Below are positions 60,366 through 64,000 of a stretch of 64,000 nucleotides of DNA, one piece after another. The stretch is taken from assembly GCA_039621445.1 (NCBI GenBank), contig CP154954.1:72113082-72177081 (forward strand), written 5' to 3'. Under the pieces are notes generated by a model. The model was not told the DNA's origin and did no database searches. It saw only the letters and a program-made list of their open reading frames with translations. The translations under genes were made by a program, and so were the position numbers. The number at the start of each line of letters is the position of its first letter. Position 1 is the first letter of the stretch. The DNA comes from Euglena gracilis. Its lineage: Eukaryota > Euglenida > Euglenophyceae > Euglenales.

Positions 60366-63300
60366 GGTGTAGAAACTGGGGGGGGCAGGGGGGCGGCGCC
60401 CCCCCCCCCGAGATTTTTTCGCCCCCTCCGAGGATCTCAAAATTTTTTGCCCCCCCCCGAAAAAAGTTACCCTCCAAACTTTTTTTGCACTTTGTGAAGA
60501 AATTCTTTCAGATTAAGAACCCAACTTTTCATTGAACTTTTGGGTGTTTTTGTTGTTGGACATCGCTATCGTCTTGCCGCCCTTCGGGCAGCCAAACAAG
60601 CCCAAAACTCATGGTCGGAGGGGAAAAAGTTTTTTTCCTTTTCCCAATCTGAAGTTGTTGTTTGTGAATATCTCCACTCCCGTCTCGCCGCCCTTTGGGT
60701 GGCAACAAGAAACACATGTATCTTGACTTGGCTTCTACCCTCACCCCCCCCCCTATTTGGCTAATGGCCGGACTCCTTCAGACCCCCAATTAGCCAATGA
60801 GGGGGGGGGGACAATTAGGAGGGGGGGGGGGGCTCGAGGACCCCTACCCCCAAATTTTTCCTTGTGCAAAATTTGTCGATTTTTTGTGCATAGTTGGATT
60901 GGACATGACTTTTTCTTATCCAGTGAATTTAAATTTTTTCAAACCGGACATTTTTGGAGGTTTTCTGAGCCCTTTTTGCGGCCTTGCCGAAATTGGCCGG
61001 TCTTGACCCGGAGGCCAATTAGCCAATTGGGGGGGGGGGCAAATAGGGGGGGGGGGGTGAGGGTAATCTTCAATTTTTTAAAAGAGCAAACCATTTCTGT
61101 TGACAAATTTGGCTCTTTTTGGGGAATGTTCTTGGAAAATTGCACTACCCCCCCCCCTTATTTGAGCACACACACGGGCCAACGGACCCCCCAAATGCTC
61201 AAATAAGGGGGGGGGTCAAATAAGGGGGGTCGGGGGTCAAAAATTCCTTTAGAAAGAGGGCAAAAAAAATTTCAGCGCCTTTGGCGCATGAAAAAAAATT
61301 CCCCGGACCCAAATGCTCAATTAAGGGGGGGGGGTCAAATAAAGGGGAGGGGGGGTACCATCCAGCCGCCCTTCGGGCGGCAATGAAATTTTTTTGTTCC
61401 ATACAAAATGGCCCCGAGGGCTCTTTTTCGCATTTTGCACTCGTTTGAAATCCCAAAACACAAAAGGCAACACCGTCTTGCCGCCCGTTGGCAGCTTAAA
61501 AACGTGTTCAGCCCGCCAAATGCCTGCCCTGAAATTCGTGGTCATGAACACGTTTTCCATGAGGGCTTTTGTGGCAATGACACGTTTTCCATTAAGGCAT
61601 CTGTGGTCAAGGTAGAGGACCACCCGGCCTCTCAACCTGTCGCTGAATTTTTATAACAACGATTTTTTGATTGCCATAGATGCCCTAATGGAAAACGTGC
61701 CTGAGGAATCGGAGACTGAACATGGCGATGGAGAGTCCAACGATGATCTAGCAAATGAATGTTTACAACAATAAGTGGGACAACCACATTTGGCTGGACA
61801 AAAGGGAAATGGGAAGGACAAGAGAACGTTGGATGCAACCCACCCTAATGCATCCGCGCCGAATGGACATGACCCTTTTGTGGAAGAGGGAGGTGCAACG
61901 GAACTGGTTTCTCTTGTGCATGAAGGAAAATCAATCATCGTGGGCATCCCTGCAGCATTCAATTATGCTTTACGGGGAGGTGAATTGGAAAGCATAAGTG
62001 CGCTGGAGTACACTGCACATTTTTTGTTACAAAGTGCTGCCAATGATGTTACCACCTCCCCCCATAGGTGTAGAAGTGGGGGGTCGGGGGGTGGGGGGGG
62101 CGGCCGCCCCCCCCCCCCGAGATTTTGGAAAGAAAGAATTTTTTTTGAAAACTGTGTGATTTTCTCACCACATTCTTTGTGCCTTTTCAATTTATTACAT
62201 TAAAAGCTCAACATTCATTGAACCTTTTGGTGTTATTGCTGTTGGAGGTCACTACCGTCTCGCCGCCCTTCGGGCGGCCAAACAAGTCCAAAAACTCATG
62301 GGTCGGAGGGCGAAATTCTTTTTTTTTCAATTGTTTGTGAGTATCTCGCTACCGTCTTGAAACACATACACCTTGACTTGGCCTCGAAATTTTAAACAGC
62401 ACACCATTTCTGTCTAGCCGTCTAGCCGCCCTTCAGGCGGCAATACATTTTTTTTTTGTTCCATGCAAAACAGCTCGGAGGGGGCGGGTTTTGGGAGGGA
62501 ACTCTCATTACCGTCTCTTTTTCCGCATTTTGCACTCCTTTTGAAATCCCTTTTTATGAAATCTCGAAACACAAAAGGCATCACCGTCTCCTGCCGCCCG
62601 TTGGGCGGCTTATGTCGAAATTGTGGTGGATTGTGCCATGATGTCAAAAATTGCCACATTTTGTGTCACATTCAATGCCATCTTTCAAAAAAGCGCTGCC
62701 GTCTTGCCGCCCTTCGGGCGGCGGAAAAAAACAATGGTTACATTAGGCATTTGTCAAGGGAGGTTAGGCAGGGGTGGGGGGGGGGGGTTGGGGGCTTCGC
62801 CCCTAAAGGATTTTCAATGGAGAAACTTCACCGGTGAAGTTCACCGGTGAAGTTCACCGCCATGTATTTCCAATGAAGAGGGGGGGGGTGGGGGGGTCCC
62901 GCCAGAAAAACCCAAAGTCACCGCCTGATCTCCAAGGATCTCCCCCCCCCGAGAAAAAATTACTTCCACACCCCTGCAAAACAAGTCCAGAACTCATGGG
63001 TCGGAGGGGGCGGAAATCTTTCTTTTTTCAATTTCGGTTGTTGTTCGTGAACTTTTCCATTGCCTTTTCGCCGCCCTTCAGGTGGTAACAAGAAACACAT
63101 GTATGTTGACTTGGCTTTTTTTTCAAAATTGAAAGCAAGGCTTTTTTTGACAAGTTTTGCTCTTTTTGGGGAACCTTTTTGGGAATATGCATACCGTTCA
63201 GCCGCCCTTCGGGCGGCAACTCTTTTTTTTGTTCATCACCTTCCCTTGCGTTGGGCTTGAAAGCTTCCAAATTGTGATGGATTTGTGCCAAAAATTGCCA

Positions 63301-63440
63301 CGTTTTTTGTCACATTCAATGCCAAAAAGTGCTACCGTCTCGCTGCCCTTCGGGTGGCAAAAGAAAACAACAATGTTGTATTGGGCCTTGTCAAGGATCT
63401 CGCCCCCCACCCGAGAAAAATTACTTCTACACCCCTGCCT
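60366..63440. repeat. Composite repeat with CUUCGG-loop hairpins
   Basis: Contains about eleven copies of GCCGCCCTTCGGGCGGC or close variants (60576, 60687, 61365, 61482, 62262, 62425, 62593, 62706, 63070, 63201, 63342). Shared flanks are CCGTCTCGCC, AACAAGTCCAAAACTCATGG and AACAAGAAACACATGTAT. GTGTAGAAGT-type ends at 60366, 62064 and 63430 suggest nested copies. A short acidic open segment at 61675-61770 is unassigned. Confidence 0.65.
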
Positions 63441-63840
63441 CCCCCCCCTAATTGACCCCCCCCCCCCTAATTGACCAAACGCCACGGGGAAATTTTTTTC
63501 GACCCCCCCCCTCCCCCCCCCATATTGTCCCCCCCCCATATTGTCCCTCGGCCCGGCCGACGAGGGGTTTTTTTGGCTCGGTCAATGAAATTTCCTTTGG
63601 TACCCCCATATTGTCCCCCCCCCATATTGTCCCGGCGGGCCTCCTGGGGAGAGGTCGGTGGGACAATATGGGGGGGGGGGTTGGTAATTGACTGCCCGGG
63701 GGGATTCTGTGCTGAAGCACCCCCTAATTGACGGTACCCCCCCCCTAATTGACGCCCCCCCCTAATTGAACCCCCCCCCAATTGACCAAAAGGGGGGTCC
63801 CGTGGAGAGGTCCCACGGTCAATTAGGGGGGGGGTGGTGG
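63439..63840. mobile_element. C-tract element (word TAATTGACC), interrupted copy
   Basis: Same family as 28992-29229, sharing GGGGGGATTC-GTGCTGAAGC and GGTCCCGTGGAGAGGTCCCA. Right end GGTGGTGG before TA (63841-63842). Split by the element at 63513-63684. Confidence 0.7.
63513..63684. mobile_element. Nested C-tract element (word ATATTGTCCC)
   Basis: C tracts alternate with CATATTGTCCC, ending GGGACAATATGGGGGG then GGTTGG. Inserted at the TA of a TAATTGAC word of its host. The right TA is intact, the left is altered. Confidence 0.65.
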
Positions 63841-64000
63841 TAATCTCGATGGTGAACCACCCGACGGGTGTCCAAAAGGAAAAATGTTTCATTTGCATGA
63901 TATGCATCTGTTGGCTGGAACATGGGTACAAAAATGGGAAATCAATTCCGATGCCCAGTGTTGTCGGGGAAAAAGTTGCCCAAGTGGCCGGGGGGGGGGA

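Noticed and set aside
61675-62060. Possible helicase- or transposase-like open segment (PEESETEHGDGES; AFNYALRGGELESISALEY)
   Set aside because: Weak resemblance to Helitron-type wording only, in-frame stop in the middle, inside a repeat block.

Overview
The window is nuclear DNA of a eukaryote with a large, repeat-swollen genome. Three things show this: a gene split into many exons by GT-AG introns of 46 bp to about 4.3 kb, dense non-autonomous transposons and satellites, and two kinds of retrotransposon. No ribosome-binding sites, operons or CRISPR arrays are visible. The species cannot be fixed from the sequence. A gene whose deduced N-terminus resembles a complex-plastid import signal hints at an alga or alga-related protist; that is inference.

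Minus strand, about 34.2 kb down to 3.7 kb and running off the left edge: one host gene, a TRAP1-type HSP90 chaperone. I placed 16 exons by hand. Their splice phases chain without error into 1,878 nt (626 codons) covering the leader, the ATPase domain and most of the middle domain. The last ~200 residues should lie left of position 1. The introns are packed with short transposons: hAT-like elements with 8-bp or 7-bp target duplications, TA-duplicating elements with terminal C tracts, microsatellites, minisatellites and many GC-rich hairpins.

35676-57098: a 4.6-kb DIRS-like tyrosine-recombinase retrotransposon with inverted terminal repeats and an internal complementary region. It is split by a 16,773-bp Ty3/gypsy chromovirus-like LTR element at 38108-54880. 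The LTRs are 429 bp, look identical, and are flanked by a GCAGG duplication. The LTR element carries gag, protease, RT/RNase H/integrase/chromodomain, and then a 1,810-codon ORF of unknown function in the position where retroviruses carry env. Gag and protease share a frame and are separated by one UAG followed by a 12-bp hairpin. Protease and pol overlap at a GGGAAAC -1 slippery site. The last ORF follows a strong splice-acceptor-like sequence. The whole element is studded with short hairpins whose loops are almost always A-rich on the sense strand. I regard this as the most novel signal in the window.

57.1-64 kb: a decayed hAT-type transposase fragment, a 133-bp miniature DIRS derivative made only of the two element ends, tandem repeats, and a repeat block carrying about eleven copies of a GCCGCC-CUUCGG-GCGGC hairpin. 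Homopolymer tracts are abundant throughout, so single-base indels in this assembly deserve caution.
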